Notes under the pieces: model-generated | Told to the model about the DNA's origin: nothing | The model's database searches: none | What the model saw: the letters and a program-made list of their open reading frames with translations, nothing else | Made by a program: the position numbers and the translations under genes | Shown here: piece by piece, positions 1 through 11,735 of the stretch | Layout of the letters: every line of letters starts with the position of its first letter | Numbering within the stretch: position 1 is the stretch's first letter | Source: Mermis nigrescens | Taxonomy: Eukaryota > Nematoda > Enoplea > Mermithida > Mermithidae | NCBI GenBank assembly: GCA_036768485.1 | Contig: JAVLUZ010000342.1 | Span: 582,911-646,910 of the forward strand | Length of the DNA stretch: 64,000 bases | Direction: 5' to 3'

Positions 1-480
1 ATTTCGGTCAACATATTACAGTGGTCAAAATCATTTACGGTTTAATGCCAGGTTGTGGTCGCTATTTTTCATGATTTCGTTGACTTGTTGCTAAATGTCC
101 GAATTTAACTCGACTGGGCATGGAAAAAAAGCTATTCTTTGACGGATATACCTGACAAAAATCAGTTCTTCGAAACATATCTCACAAAGTAACTTGCTCT
201 GAAAACAAACGTATTTTAAGAACACAGCACAGCAATGTTCTTAAGTAGCGAAAGCTTGAACCACTTTGAAAGCCATACATGTAACAGGGAGATGGGGGCA
301 TAAAACATGAAAATTTTAGTAATTTATCGCCATTTTTGGGCCAAAATCGCACAATAATAAAAATATCCCTTAGAAGACCATTGCTCTGGTCGCATTGACC
401 CTCTCCTTCAACTGAGCATGATTTTTGTGCTGTTCGTATGATTAAACTTCATATAATTTTATTTCATCTATCATGGTACT
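1..480. other. AT-rich stretch without a gene
   Basis: No convincing exon or ORF. Bases 262-360 (ATGTAACAGGGAGATGGGGG followed by 'gccatttttgggcc') resemble parts of the R repeat seen at about 17850-18400 and 22990-23530. Confidence 0.4.
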
Positions 481-592
481 GCATCCTACGAATTGTCCTA
501 CGACCAATTGTCCTATCCTACAAATCGTCATCCTACCAATTGCCCTCCTACCAGTTGACGATCTACGAATTGTCTTCCTACGAATTGTCCTA
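481..592. repeat. Minisatellite of about 15-bp units
   Basis: About eight imperfect units of the type CCTACGAATTGTC (variants CCTACCAATTGCC, GATCTACGAATTGTC) follow one another and end at TGTCCTAGACC. Seen directly. Confidence 0.8.
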
Positions 593-747
593 GACCCATG
601 TAAAAGATGTTAAAGCATGATTGTGTGTGATTTTATATACTTAGCTACGTTACATACTTTATTATGTTCAGTGAACCACAGCAACAATATCTGGAAAATC
701 AGTATGGCATGTGCAGTGCAGGCCAGACTGCATCTTATGCTGCTCTA

Positions 748-1132
748 CAGTGTTTTTTGTACTCGGCAAAAATGTTTATCGATGTACAAAGACTTTTGGG
801 GACCGTCTTCGTATTTGTACAAGGATATTTGGGAAGACCTAAATTGCAAAAAGGTCTGAAATTCGCAATAAATTTCTGGCGCTTCACGCCTAAATGAGTA
901 ATTGTGTGTTCTATATATCTTTATAATGGCAGAAATTGCATTTAAAAAGGAAAAATGTCAAATTTTTGGGGCGCTTTGCGCCGCTTTAAGACGATTCTCA
1001 GGGATTTTTGACTGTAGAGACGCAGAAATTAGCTAAAATACACTACAAAAAGTCGAACAACTCTGTTTTTACTACACTAAAATCGCTACTGTACCATATC
1101 AGAGTACCCAAAAATTTGTGTGTACCAAATGT
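748..1132. mobile_element. F-family hAT-like MITE copy, 3' end degraded
   Basis: Starts CAGTGTTTTTTGTACTCGGC. It carries the family hallmarks: 'tgtacaaagac', 'ttctatatatctttataatgg', 'cgctttgcgccg', and 'aaatcgctactgtaccatat'. The short ORFs over 617-897 overlap this copy and are not genes. Confidence 0.6.
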
Positions 1133-2229
1133 ACAGGGTGGCCCATTTATATATTACCTATTTTGTTTTCCTTGTTCTCCTATATGAACAACAGTTTTTG
1201 TCCAAACAACATAAAAATTTCACCAGTCAATAATGCATACATAAAAGTTTTATTTTACAAAGTTTTCAATTGTCAATTCATTATTTCATAACCTGTGAAA
1301 TTCTACGTGATCGCTAAGTAGCAACAACATTCAGTTGAAGGTTTTCGGCGAATTTCGACTGTTACTTAATCGAAAGAGTTTATACGTAATTTTTCCAACT
1401 CCTGAATGTTTAATGGGCGCGTTGTGTGTGCTTCATCAGATTTGCAGAGTCCCAAAGAAAAATTGCACGATATTTACTGAGGAATATAATAAGGCCAAGG
1501 CTGGATGAGTCGCAGATCTGGGGAGCAGGGGTTTCTTACCCCAGAAAAAATTTCACCCACCCAGAATTGGCGATTTCTTGAAAATTTTCAAAAACCTTCT
1601 AAAAAGTTGTAGAAAAGGAGCTTTTTAAAGCGTTTTGGCTATCTATTTGCTCGAAATTGCCAAATTTTCGGCGCTTGCCGCCATTATACTCATAATTTAA
1701 CTATATTTTGTTCAATTTGTTCCGACTTTTTCTAATTTTTTTCCGGAATTTGTTTATGTTTTTATACCTTAGAATGATTGAGCATCGTCAGAAACGCTGA
1801 AAAACGATGTTTTGACTCGTGCCTTCCAGTTTTGGGCCCAAAAAGGCTTTCATAATCCCAACCTCCTCAGAATTCCCATGCTGTGCATGTATATTTGCGG
1901 ATCGCCCTCCATTCATTGACCGAGTAGTTTTCTCAACTTGTCACCGTTTGATTTTTCCTCTGGGGTTTATTAAATCCAAAGGGTATGCAACTAAATGCAC
2001 CTTTTGAAAATTTAGAAATTAAAAAATTGCATAACACACTTTTTAAATGACGTTAAAAGTAAAAATGCGCGAAAAAGTTTTGTTCGATTTTTTGCGAGCG
2101 TTAATAAAGGTAGAAAATGATTAGAGGCGTAGCCGGGATTTTGGTTCGGGGAGGGGGGCATGCACAAAAATTTTTTAAGACTACTTCTGCATTGAATGCC
2201 AGTAATGTTATGTATAGTAAAACTGAGTT
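1133..2229. other. Stretch without a gene
   Basis: Only short, low-complexity open frames. Around 1490-1700 there are fragments of dispersed repeat (TTTCTTACCCC, 'aaattttcggcgcttgccg'). No splice-flanked exon was found. Confidence 0.4.
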
Positions 2230-2880
2230 TTACGACCTTTAGTAGTGTAGCCCAGTTTTTTTGTAAAAGGTCTGTTTGTACATGTACGAAGATGGTCCCC
2301 ATAGGTCTTTGTACATTTTGTAGACACAAATTTTTGAGTGCTATAATATCGTACGGTAGCGATTTTAGGGTGGTAAAAACAGTTGTTCGACTTTTGGTAG
2401 TATATTTTAGCTGATTTCTGGGTCTCTGAGGGTAAAAATTACTAATAAGTGTCTTAAAACGGCGCGAAGCGCCGAAAAATTCGACATTTTTCTTTTTGAA
2501 ATGCAATTTCTGCCAGTATAAAGATATATAGAATACACAATTACTCATTTCGGCGCGAAGCGCGAAAAGTTATACGAATTTTAGACCTTTTTTGTAATTT
2601 TTGTCTTCCCAAAAATCATTGTATCTGTACAAAGACGGTCCCGAAAAGTCTTTGTACATCGGGAAAAATCTTTGCCGAGTACAAAAAAAACCGTGGCTTC
2701 ACGCCGTTTTGAGTCAATTTTTAGTAATTTTTGGCGTCAGAAACCCATAAATTAGCTAAAATACACTACCAAAGATCGAAAACCCTGTTTTGCCATACTA
2801 AAATCGCTACTGTACTATATTAGAGTACACAAGAATTTGCATGATAAAAAACGCACCTTTTACAAAAAAATACTGCTACT
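2230..2880. mobile_element. F-family MITE copies, two in inverted/tandem arrangement
   Basis: 'ttttttgtaaaaggtctgtttgtacatgtac' begins the segment. 'gcgcgaagcgccg', 'aagatatatag' and a terminal-like 'gagtacaaaaaaaaccgtgg' at about 2678-2697 follow, then a second partial unit running to 'cttttacaaaaaaatac'. The 178-aa minus-strand frame at 2012-2548 is a reading of this repeat, not a gene. Confidence 0.55.
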
Positions 2881-3111
2881 CTATGAGTTCCAGTGTTAAC
2901 AAGAATTTCCTGCAGCGATTTTCACAACGCATGAATCGATCAATAGATTAATTTTCTTTCCTCCTAAAGATGGATATTTTACGATTGTGGTTGTGATCGA
3001 CACTTTATTTGGTGCTATCTCCTTTTTCTGCTATTGTATTTTGCTGTGACTAAATTTAATAAGCATAATGTCAGCAATTAGTACGTTCACTCATTATGCA
3101 AAAAAAACGAA

Positions 3112-3215
3112 AAATTCTCCGGGCCTCCGGCCGATTTTCGGATGTCCTCCGGCCGGAGCACCGGAGTGGAAAAATGGCCGGATTTGCCGGAGGCCGGATC
3201 TCCGGTCGATCACTA
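3112..3215. mobile_element. Solo end of a C-type hAT element
   Basis: GC-rich CCGG-studded sequence ends in CCGGTCGATCACTA, the same terminus as the right end of element C at 25713. No convincing partner end was found nearby; TGTGATCGACAC at about 2991 could be a decayed one. Confidence 0.5.
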
Positions 3216-3779
3216 TGCATAGCCCCCAAACCCCCCAACACCCACGTGTGGTCTATACCCCCCAAAATCCGGTAGATTACCAGTTTTAAATTATTGGCAT
3301 GTCTTTTTGGATTTTTCCAGTTTGACACTAGCCATATCCCCAGAATCTGGCTGCTGTTTATGTATTGTCAGAGCCAAAACCGCATTCAGGAGGAGGCGGC
3401 CGCTCCCGCCCGTCCTTGGCTGGAAAAGAATTTGAAAGGAAAGGTAATGCACGAAAAGATGGAAAAAATGGCCTGCCTTTTATGTAAAAACTTCAAATTT
3501 TCGACGTTATGCGCCGGATTTAAAGAATTTTCCACAATTTTGGCTGCGACCAAAAAAGAAACACTTTTTGAAGCATTTTAAGTACAAAAAATTGTATTCG
3601 AAAAGTTTGAATTTTATGATCCTAATGGATTGAGCATGTCGAAAAACGAAGAAAATGCGGTTGTTGCGAGAGATCTCGACGAATTTAATCAATTTATGTT
3701 TATTCGGCCACCCTCCTTGATTATATCATCAGATAGGCCTGATCACAGCCATACATAGGCAACAAGAAAATTCTAGGGG

Positions 3780-4110
3780 GGGGTTGAAAAAGGCTATGTT
3801 TTCCACATTCAAGAATTTAGTTCACATTCAGGGGAGTATTCAGCCTTCGGGGGAGGGGGTGCATCGTGCATACCCCAAACCCTTCCCCTACGCCCACATG
3901 TGGGTGAAACCCCCTAAGCTAATGTGTGGTCACACAGCCACACAAGAGCGTTGCAGGAGGAGTTAGGAGGAGAAATTTCAGGGCTGTCTAGACCCCCTGA
4001 GATATCGGCAGACCCTGAAATCAATATAACCCCAAAGTTAAATTTTGGCTGAGTTTTTTTGTCAGATTTACGCCGCCAAAACCTCCAGATTTCGGTTGCT
4101 TTGCCACCCA
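3780..4110. mobile_element. Decayed M-subfamily-2 MITE and D-like fragment
   Basis: 'ttccacattcaagaatttagttcacattc' is shared with 4660-4690. It is followed by G-rich and C-rich ends (TGGGTGAAACCCC, then TGCCACCCATGTATA) in the manner of the M family. No TSD was recognised. Confidence 0.4.
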
Positions 4111-4310
4111 TGTATATAGTCTTTCTCAGCCACTTCGCGAGGAGTCAGCAGGACACATGCACATGGGAAAGTCTGGGGAGGTTAGGCTGCGTCACAAAAT
4201 CGATAGGCTCCGGAATGCAATGCTTGGCATGTCTTATAGAACTTTTGCTAATTTTGCATCATCCGGGCCTCCCCAGAACTTGGCTGCTGCTGCTCATTTA
4301 TGGTCATCAG

Positions 4311-4577
4311 CATACGTGGGCAGCAAGAAAATTCTGGAGGGGGGTGCAGATTTTTTTTGAAGGTCGAAAAATGGCCTTAAAAATGGTGGTATGGCGATAA
4401 AAACACCATTTTTCGACGTTTCTCATCAAGCACTATCCATTGGCATCAGAAAATTGCGAAAAAAACGAAAAAAAATTTCAAAAATTGAATTCTGGGGGGG
4501 GGTATTTTGATTTCTGGGGGGGGGGGGTATTTTGGTTTCTGAGGGGTGCATACCCCCAAACCCCACGCCCAGGTGTG
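4311..4577 (-). mobile_element. M-family hAT MITE, intact, TSD GTCATCAG
   Basis: Ends are CATACGTGGGC and GCCCAGGTGTG. The 8-bp direct repeat GTCATCAG is perfect at 4303-4310 and 4578-4585. The interior has the family core 'ccattggcatcag', 'gaaaaatggcc' and 'accatttttcgacg'. An 8-bp TSD is typical of hAT elements. Non-autonomous, no ORF. Confidence 0.9.
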
Positions 4578-4585
4578 GTCATCAG

Positions 4586-5179
4586 CCGTTCCTGTAGAGA
4601 GTCCACCATTTTTCCTACCGACTTGGTTCATAATGTGAACCATACCCAAAATTTGTTTTCCACATTCAAGAATTTAGTTCACATTTTTTGAGGGTCTGAA
4701 ACGTTCGAAAATGGAGCGCTCATGTGGAAATACCAATGTTTTCTTAACAAAAATCCCATCGTATATGTAATGGCAAGACCTAAAACGAGTATTTCTTTGA
4801 ACATTTTTGACTATAAATTTAGTGTACTGAAACATAACATCTTCTATCTCCTCCAACTGATTTCGGGAGTCTCATCGAACAATAAAAAATGCAATAATTT
4901 ACGAATGTGGCGCGAAGCACGCTGAAATGTTTGAAATTTTAACCCTCTAGAGCGCATTTTTGCATTATAAAAATTGTCCAAATGCGACGCGAGCTAAACA
5001 TCAATAACAAAGAATAAAATTAAATCAATTCAGGGCTGGGCGTTTTGACTCTTACCTCACTAAAACCCATTTTTTCATTACAAAACTTGTCCAAACCCAC
5101 GCAGAAGATGAGGATAATCAATCATAGTAAAATTCTAGGACAAGCTGCTGAATGCAGCCTGCAATCGGCGCAGTGCGGC
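4586..5179. other. D-like repeat fragments, no gene
   Basis: Contains the words 'gaaccatacccaaaattt', 'cgcgaagcacgctg', 'cgcatttttgcattataaaa' and 'gtccaaacccacgcagaagatgagg'. These recur inside element D (19646-20450), so this is a decayed relative. Confidence 0.45.
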
Positions 5180-5635
5180 CATACCCAGGGGCGGATTTAG
5201 GGGGCGAGTGGGGGGGGCGGCCGTTCCCCCCCCATTGGCCCAAAATAGTGCGCAAAATTAGGGATTTTTGAGCGATTTTTAGCGATTTTCGGGTTAAAAC
5301 GGCTAATTTTTTCGCCCAAGTCAGGGTTCCGCCCCTCTTAGGAATACCGCCCCCCCCCTTAGGAAAATCCTGGATCCGCCACTGGCCGTACCTGGGCGTG
5401 AGCGGGGGGGGAAGGGAAGGGGTTGGGGTATGCACCACCCAGAAACCAAAATACCCCTTTCAGAATTCAATTTTTGAAAATTTTTTTTCGCAATTTTTTG
5501 ATGTCAATGGATAGTGCTCGATGAGAAACGTTGAAAAATGGTGTTTTCTCGCCATACCACCACTTTTAATGCCATTTTTTACCTTTGAAAAAAATCTTGC
5601 ACCCCCCTACAGAATTTTAGTGCCGCCCACCTATG
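5180..5635 (+). mobile_element. M-family MITE split by an N-family MITE
   Basis: The outer copy runs from CATACC (5180) to CCCACCTATG (5635). Flanks AGTGCGGC / AGCGCGGC match at 7 of 8 bases. It is interrupted after its first six bases by the N element at 5186-5384 and resumes at CCTGGGCGTGAGC. Confidence 0.8.
5186..5384 (+). mobile_element. N-family hAT MITE nested in an M MITE
   Basis: Ends CAGGGGCGGATTTAGG and GGATCCGCCACTG. TSD GCCATACC / GCCGTACC (7 of 8). Only about 200 bp, no coding capacity. The order of insertion is therefore M first, N second. Confidence 0.85.
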
Positions 5636-5649
5636 AGCGCGGCCTTAAC

Positions 5650-6006
5650 ATCAATAAAAAACACGTTTTTTGTATTCGTCAAAGATTTTTCCCGATATAT
5701 TACAAAGACTTTTTGGGACCTCTTTGTACATGTAAAAAGAGTTTTGGGAAGACTAAGATTGGAAAAGAGGTCTAGAATTCGAAAAAAATTCTTCGCGCCT
5801 ATTCAATACGACACTTAGTGATTTTTGCCATCAGAGAATAAAAAATTAGCTAAAAATACACTATCAAATGTCGAACAACTGTTTTTACAACACTAAAAAT
5901 CGCTACTGTACCATATTATAGTACCCGAAAATTTGTGTGTACAAAATGTACAAAGATTTTGAGGACCATCTTTCTACATGTACAAACGGACCTTGTACAA
6001 AAAAAC
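5650..6006. mobile_element. F-family MITE copy
   Basis: 'cacgttttttgtattcgtcaaagatttttccc' opens the copy, 'ctactgtaccatattatagt' lies in the middle, and 'cggaccttgtacaaaaaaacgctc' closes it. Frames at 5521-5818 are readings of this repeat. Confidence 0.6.
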
Positions 6007-6410
6007 GCTCAAAAAAATATAAAATTAAAATCGAAAATTTCGTAATTTCACCATTCTAGAATGCATTTTTGCATTACAAAAATTATCCACAATGTGAACC
6101 AAGCCCAATATGTTATTCCACATATCGAAATTTTGGGTTACAAAAACCAAAAACGGTGGGCCGAATCGAAGCTCCAATACACATACGTATATATGCGTGA
6201 ATTTAAATAAAAGAGCAATTATTCAAGTCTCAAAACAGCTTTCTGCTAAAATTCACCAAAATTATCCAGAGATTCCTGCCGGATTTTATTTGAAATCAAG
6301 AAATTTCAAACAGTTTTTTGCACAAAATTGCCAGAAAGTTTGATTTATTCGAGAAATTGAGGACCACATCTGGTTTTGAATGAACGTAGCACTATAAATA
6401 AAACTACTAA

Positions 6411-6593
6411 CAGTGGCGGATCCAGGATTTTCCTGAGGGGGGGCGGTCCTAAGGGGGGAGCGGAACCCTGACTTGGGCGGAAAAATTAGCCGTTTCAACC
6501 CAAAAATTGCTCAAAATCGCTCAAAAATCCTTAATTTTGAGCAATATTTTGGGCCAATGGGGGCGGCCGCCCCCCGCCCTAATTCCACCCCTG
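6411..6593 (+). mobile_element. N-family hAT MITE
   Basis: CAGTGGCGGATCCAGG at the left, CTAATTCCACCCCTG at the right, about 183 bp. Flanks ACTACTAA / ACCCCTAA are only a partial match. Confidence 0.75.
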
Positions 6594-7279
6594 ACCCCTA
6601 ACGATTCTATTCAAATATTCCATGGAGCTTATAAGCTAAATTTTAGAGCTTTGTAAAGGGAAATAAAATGACAGAACTGGCAAATTTTGACATTTGTTTT
6701 TTAAACTCAATGGTGAAATGTTGAGCACGCTGTAAAGCATGCAGTACAGTCGAAATAATCCCCCAAAACTCTGTGTGCTTCTGCAGAGGCAGTCTCGAAA
6801 GCACACACGGGCGTGGGGGGTGGAGGGTTTGGAGAGGTCCCCCTGCAGGAGTTTAAAAACCTCATGTAGATTACTGTAGAACCCCAGAATTATATTTTTA
6901 GTAAGATTTTTTTGGCAATTTTAGCAATTTCTCCCGCCCAGAATTTCCTTGCTACCCATGTATGCTCAAAAGTCTTTGATCAGCCAAAGAAAGTAGTGTC
7001 AAATAAAGAAAATCACCTCTCTCACGGTTGAGGTCAATATCACGCACTTTCGCTAGAAATTTATTATTTAAATGTAATTTAGTCTCACTGTTGTCTTGCT
7101 TTTCAGAGAATTGAATTTTTTTGTCAACTTTTTAAATCAATTTATCCTTTTTCGTATTGAATTCATCCCTTCCTCATGCACGAGTCAAATAGATCTTCAA
7201 TGTAATTTCCTTACTGCCAACACGATACATCTGGTAGGTATAAGAACCTAAACTTGTTTGACAAAAAAACAGTGTATAA
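6594..7279. other. No gene; M-subfamily-2 MITE at about 6800-6965
   Basis: CACACACGGGCGTGG at about 6799 and TTGCTACCCATGTATG at about 6964 bound a copy with the interior 'gattactgtagaaccccagaatt'. The same subfamily recurs at 34326 and 62440. The rest is AT-rich without exon signals. Confidence 0.5.
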
Positions 7280-7526
7280 CACACCTGGGCGTGGGTTGGG
7301 GGGGTTTGGGGTATGCACCCCCTCCCCGAGAAACCAAAATACCCCCACCCAGAATTCAATTTTTGAAAATTTTTTCCTTATTTTCGAAATTATTTGATGC
7401 CAATGGATAGTGCTTGATGAGACAGGTCGAAAAATGGTGTTTTTTACGCCATACCACCATTTTTAGGGCATTTTTTGACCTTTGAAAAAACTTGCACCCC
7501 CAGAATTTTCTTGCTGCCCACGTATG
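7280..7526 (+). mobile_element. M-family hAT MITE
   Basis: CACACCTGGGC to GCCCACGTATG. TSD GTGTATAA / GAGTATAA (7 of 8). Confidence 0.85.
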
Positions 7527-7674
7527 GAGTATAAGCTTGAAAATATAAAAAAGAGGACACTAATCCAAGCAGTAGTGATTTCAAACATTTTTGAAGGAAA
7601 GAAACTCACTTTCATCATTTTAACCCTAATTTTTCCTCTTTTCCCACAAGGACTCCAAAAATGTATGCAAGTGC

Positions 7675-8076
7675 CAGTGTTTTTTTTTGTACAAGGGCCG
7701 ATTCTACATGTACAAAGATGGTCCCTAAAAGTCATTGTATATTTTATACACACATAGTTTTGGGTACTATAATATGGTACAGTAGCGATTTTAATGTGGT
7801 AAAAAAACAGACTTCTTCGACGTTTGTATGTTTTAGCTAATTTCCGGGTTTCTGAGGGCAAAATTTATTAAGAAGCGTCTTGAAACGGCACGACGCACCT
7901 AAAAATTTGACATTTCTCCTTTTAATTAAAATGCAATTTCTGCTATTATATAAAGATATATAGGACACACAATCACTCATTTCAGTGCAAAGCGAAATTT
8001 TTTTGCAAATTTTATACCTTTTTTGTAATTTTGTCTTCCGTTAAGAAAAATCTTTGCCTAATACAAAAAAACCGTG
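7675..8076 (+). mobile_element. F-family hAT-like MITE
   Basis: Runs from CAGTGTTTTTTTTTGTACAA to ATACAAAAAAACCGTG, about 400 bp. The interior carries the shared 'gatatataggacacacaat'. The 132-aa minus-strand frame at 7463-7861 spans two MITEs and is not a gene. Confidence 0.7.
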
Positions 8077-8084
8077 ATACGTGC

Positions 8085-8403
8085 AGTTCAATTTCAAGGG
8101 AATTCCACTTATTTTTACTTGGTGCCTCTTATCTTGAAATGATCTTCGATAGCCTGGACGATGATCAAAGACTGGTTTATTCTGTTGTCTTTGCATATTT
8201 TGATAATTAGGCACCTGAAACCGGTTTTGTTGGACCGGAAAACCAAACTCTCGAGCAATATTTGATATATCACCTGCTCTAGGATCTGCCATTATCAAAT
8301 TATCTAACGGGGCTTGAATACAAAGCATTATGAGAAGTTCGTTAAAGAGAACACGACATAAGAAATTGCAACAATGCGTTGAAGAGGTCATGGCAATTGA
8401 CAC
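8085..8403 (-). pseudogene. Possible retrotransposon gag-like fragment
   Basis: A minus-strand frame here reads ..LDNLIMADPRAGDISNIARE.. followed by a Gln/Asn/Arg/Pro-rich tail (FQVPNYQNMQRQQNKPVFDH). The composition resembles the C-terminal part of a retroelement Gag before the zinc knuckle, but no CCHC knuckle is visible. Its downstream end runs into the F MITE at 8076. The call is weak; it could be an unrelated exon relic or chance. Confidence 0.2.
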
Positions 8404-9844
8404 AGGCGCTGTAAATCTTGATAAGGATTGTTGTAAATTTTAATAAATTTTAGATTACAATATTTATGCAGAACCCTTTAAACAAGGCCTAAGCAATTAA
8501 ATGAGCAAGAGTTTGAAGTGCTGAGCGTACCATTTGCCACTCAAAGATAAAATTGAGGGCTTAAATGAATACGGAACAATTTGGCACTTATACGCTATAT
8601 CAGTTATGTACAGAAAAACTTTTATCCGATTTTTCCCTAAACTTACGGAAATATCGTCAATTCTTACAGATATGGTGAACAAAAAAATTACGTCAATTTT
8701 TGTCACAGGAAAGTAGTTGTTCAATTATTCAAATTTTTGAGATTATCTTCCTAAAATTTGAATTTGAAAAAACAAGCGGGACCTATGTACTTTGTTTGAT
8801 CCAGGCATTATATAAGTTTAAATAGGCGAATTTGGAGGAACGGGGTGAGCGACACCGCCCTTCTTCTCTACTTGCCCAAGATAAAGAATGAATACTAATT
8901 TTATACTTAATTTTTGCAATTGTCTGTCAAATTTTTCAGATTTTCTCTGCGCTTTGTGCCGGATAGTGGTGTGGTGACATTTACTATCTTTTTTTGGCAG
9001 CTAAAAACCAATTTTAGCAAGATATTGGAGTAAAGGAACAGTAATTCAACTAGTTTTTTCCTTAATTAGTATTGTATTAATCTCATGCAACATAATATAA
9101 ACAGAAAGGGACTGCCACTTCTATTTCTCCGGCTATTGCTTATCCTGCTCAAATTTTCCAACGCTTTGCTCTGGTTTTTCTCTCGTTTTTTGGAAATTTT
9201 AAAATTTAAAATAGTTATACTAAATGATTGTCCACAACAAAATGACGGGAAACGCTATTCAATGCACAATGAGAGAATTTTAGGCAAAACTTATAATACA
9301 CCCTCACAGGAAATCCTGAATAGGCAAAACTTCTTAAGCTTGGTGCGCATTCATCATTATGCCAATTTTTCGCTCACATTTTGGCAGAAATAAAGTAAAT
9401 TTAAGAGTTCATGATAAAAGTTAAAATTTGTTAAAGTGGACAGCCACTGAGCTGGAATAAAAATAGACGTCATATTTAGAGTAAATGCACAATATGTGTT
9501 CCATTAGAAATTCGTGAAAATTGGTTAAGAAAGTCCAGGTTTTTTGCAAAACGTGCTGAAATTGTCAAAATGAGGCACAGAAAACAAGTTTGATTGAAAA
9601 CTGACCATAGTTTTTCGAAATATTCCGGATTTAACTGATAAATTTGCTTTTTTTATGACTAAGCACTAGTGAATGAAATTCATGGTTTAATAGTTTTTTC
9701 ACGATAAAAAAAATTTTTTGTGTCATTTCCGACATGCTGATGATGCATGTACCAATCATTTTGCTTGCAAATCTTTTTTTACACGTGATATGTGCAAATT
9801 TACGCAAATTTTTGTCCAAACATCTGTAAGTCGACCAAAGCAGC
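8404..9844. other. AT-rich stretch without recognisable genes
   Basis: Frames such as 9085-9393 (102 aa, Leu/Phe-rich start) show no family motif and no splice context. I see nothing supportable. Confidence 0.4.
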
Positions 9845-10042
9845 CAGTGGCGGATCCAGGATTTTCCTAAGGGGGAAGGGGCGGTACCCCTAAGGGGGGG
9901 GCGGAACCCTGACTTGGGCGGAAAAATTAGCCATTTTGACCCGAAAATCGCTAAAAATCGCTCAAAAATGCTTAATTTTTCGCACTATTCTGGGCCAATG
10001 GGGGAAGGCGGCCGCCCCCGCCCCCACCTAAATCCGCCCCTG
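9845..10042 (+). mobile_element. N-family hAT MITE, TSD AAAGCAGC
   Basis: CAGTGGCGGATCCAGG to AATCCGCCCCTG, with a perfect 8-bp TSD AAAGCAGC at 9837-9844 and 10043-10050. The cleanest N copy in the window. Confidence 0.92.
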
Positions 10043-10380
10043 AAAGCAGCTATATGTAAACCTTATCAGCAGTAAGCAGTCTTAAATTCTCCTTCATCTA
10101 TTTACTAAGCCTAAGCCCAGGAAAAATTAAGATAAAACCGACTTACAGGATAAATGTTAGAACTGCCTATCCTAAAGCACTATCGAATTGTGAACTTTAG
10201 AACCAGATAGCACCCATGACATTGAAAAGATTTTCATAAAACTATTTTCCGTGCATTATTTTAACCATTTCTGCAAGTTTTGTAAAAGGTCCAAACTTCC
10301 CAAAGTGATTTCTAACAATTCCTGACGGAATCCGTATTCTACACTTTAGCCATCATATTCCTATGCAGCGTATAGTTGAA

Positions 10381-10500
10381 TAGTGCTTGATGAGAAACGT
10401 CGAAAAATTGTGTTTTTTTGCCATACCACCATTTTTAGGGATATTTTCTGACCTTCCAAAAATCTTGCACCCCCAGACTTTTCTTGCTCCCCACATATGG
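10381..10500 (+). mobile_element. M-family MITE, 3' half only
   Basis: 'gtgcttgatgagaaacgtcg' to 'cttgctccccacatatgg'. The G-rich 5' half is missing. Confidence 0.7.
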
Positions 10501-11365
10501 TGCTAGCCTTCAAAAAGATCAGTGGATTTGGGAGTTAAAAAGCCCAGCTCTGCTCAGTAGGCAAGAAGAGATAGCCAATTATATTATACTGTTGAAAGGA
10601 CTATGCAATGTAGATCACAATTGGGACCTGATCTTTTTTCGGATTATTCCGGAACCTGAGATATGAATTTGCCAAAAAGTTCCGGAAAATCACTCTTTTT
10701 TGTGCATTTTTCATGCACTTTTGAGAGTGGATATTCTACCCTTATTCATATTTGTGAGAATCTTTTGACTTTTCACGTTAGACTCCTGTGCAGAGTGTTC
10801 TCAAAAGAAAGTAGCTCTCATATCCAATCCGTAGTGCTACAGTATACCTTCAAAGTCGATTCTAATAAGAAACCACCTGTAACATAAAAAACCAGCGCCA
10901 ATTTTTATAAAACTTGGCAGGAATGTTTCCCTTGAAGTCTTACTTGATGCGTGATACTTATTTCTGTGAAGGAATAGGAACTCGCACCAAAAATTCCCAA
11001 AAAAAGTTTGATTGCGACCTAAAAAAACCACTGACCTAAACAAACTAATGCTAAGCATACGTTGCCATGGCAACAAATTTTGTTTTCATTAAACTGCTTC
11101 ACTCAGCATTGTTTCTTTGAGGGGATGTATAGGAAGCTATCTAGAGTTGTTTCTCCGAGAGAAAGACTTAATTTATAAAATTTAGAGACTATATAAGAGC
11201 TATATAGCTTAGACAAAATTATCAATTTTTTTATTCGATGTAATAGGAGAAAATCAGGCACATATCTCTGGGGGTGGGTGGTGGTTCGGACCCCGCCAAA
11301 ATTCAGAAAAATCGGAAAAATAGGACTTTCTAAACATTATTTTGTGCTATTTTTAGCTTGTTTGG
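10501..11365. other. No recognisable gene
   Basis: Short frames at 10484-10887 and 10837-11076 lack motifs or splice signals. I see no repeat family either. Confidence 0.4.
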
Positions 11366-11735
11366 GCTTAGTTCAGTGATCGGACCGAAGTCTCGGCCTT
11401 AGCAAAGCTCGGCGTTTTTTTGGAGCCTTGGCCTTGGCGCCAAGGGCAAAGCTGAAAAGTGCCGAAGCGCCTAAGGTTAAAATCAAATTTGAATAAGTTT
11501 AATATATCCATTGAATATTAACTATTTAGAACGCATCTGCAGTACACAGGCTGTTTTTTACCTATTGGCATTTCTTATGGCTTCAGTCGCATACCCAGTT
11601 ACACCAACTTACATACAGCAAAGTGCCAATGGATATTCATATGATGACTACGTTTTAATCCTCATACTCGCTACATGGATCGGAAAGTACAGTGCAATTT
11701 CCGTCATAATACTTACTAAACCAGAATCAGATGAC

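Noticed and set aside
2012..2548. 178-aa minus-strand ORF, the longest in the window
   Set aside because: It lies on F-family repeat sequence; the same words recur non-coding at 748, 7675, 16874 and 63238.
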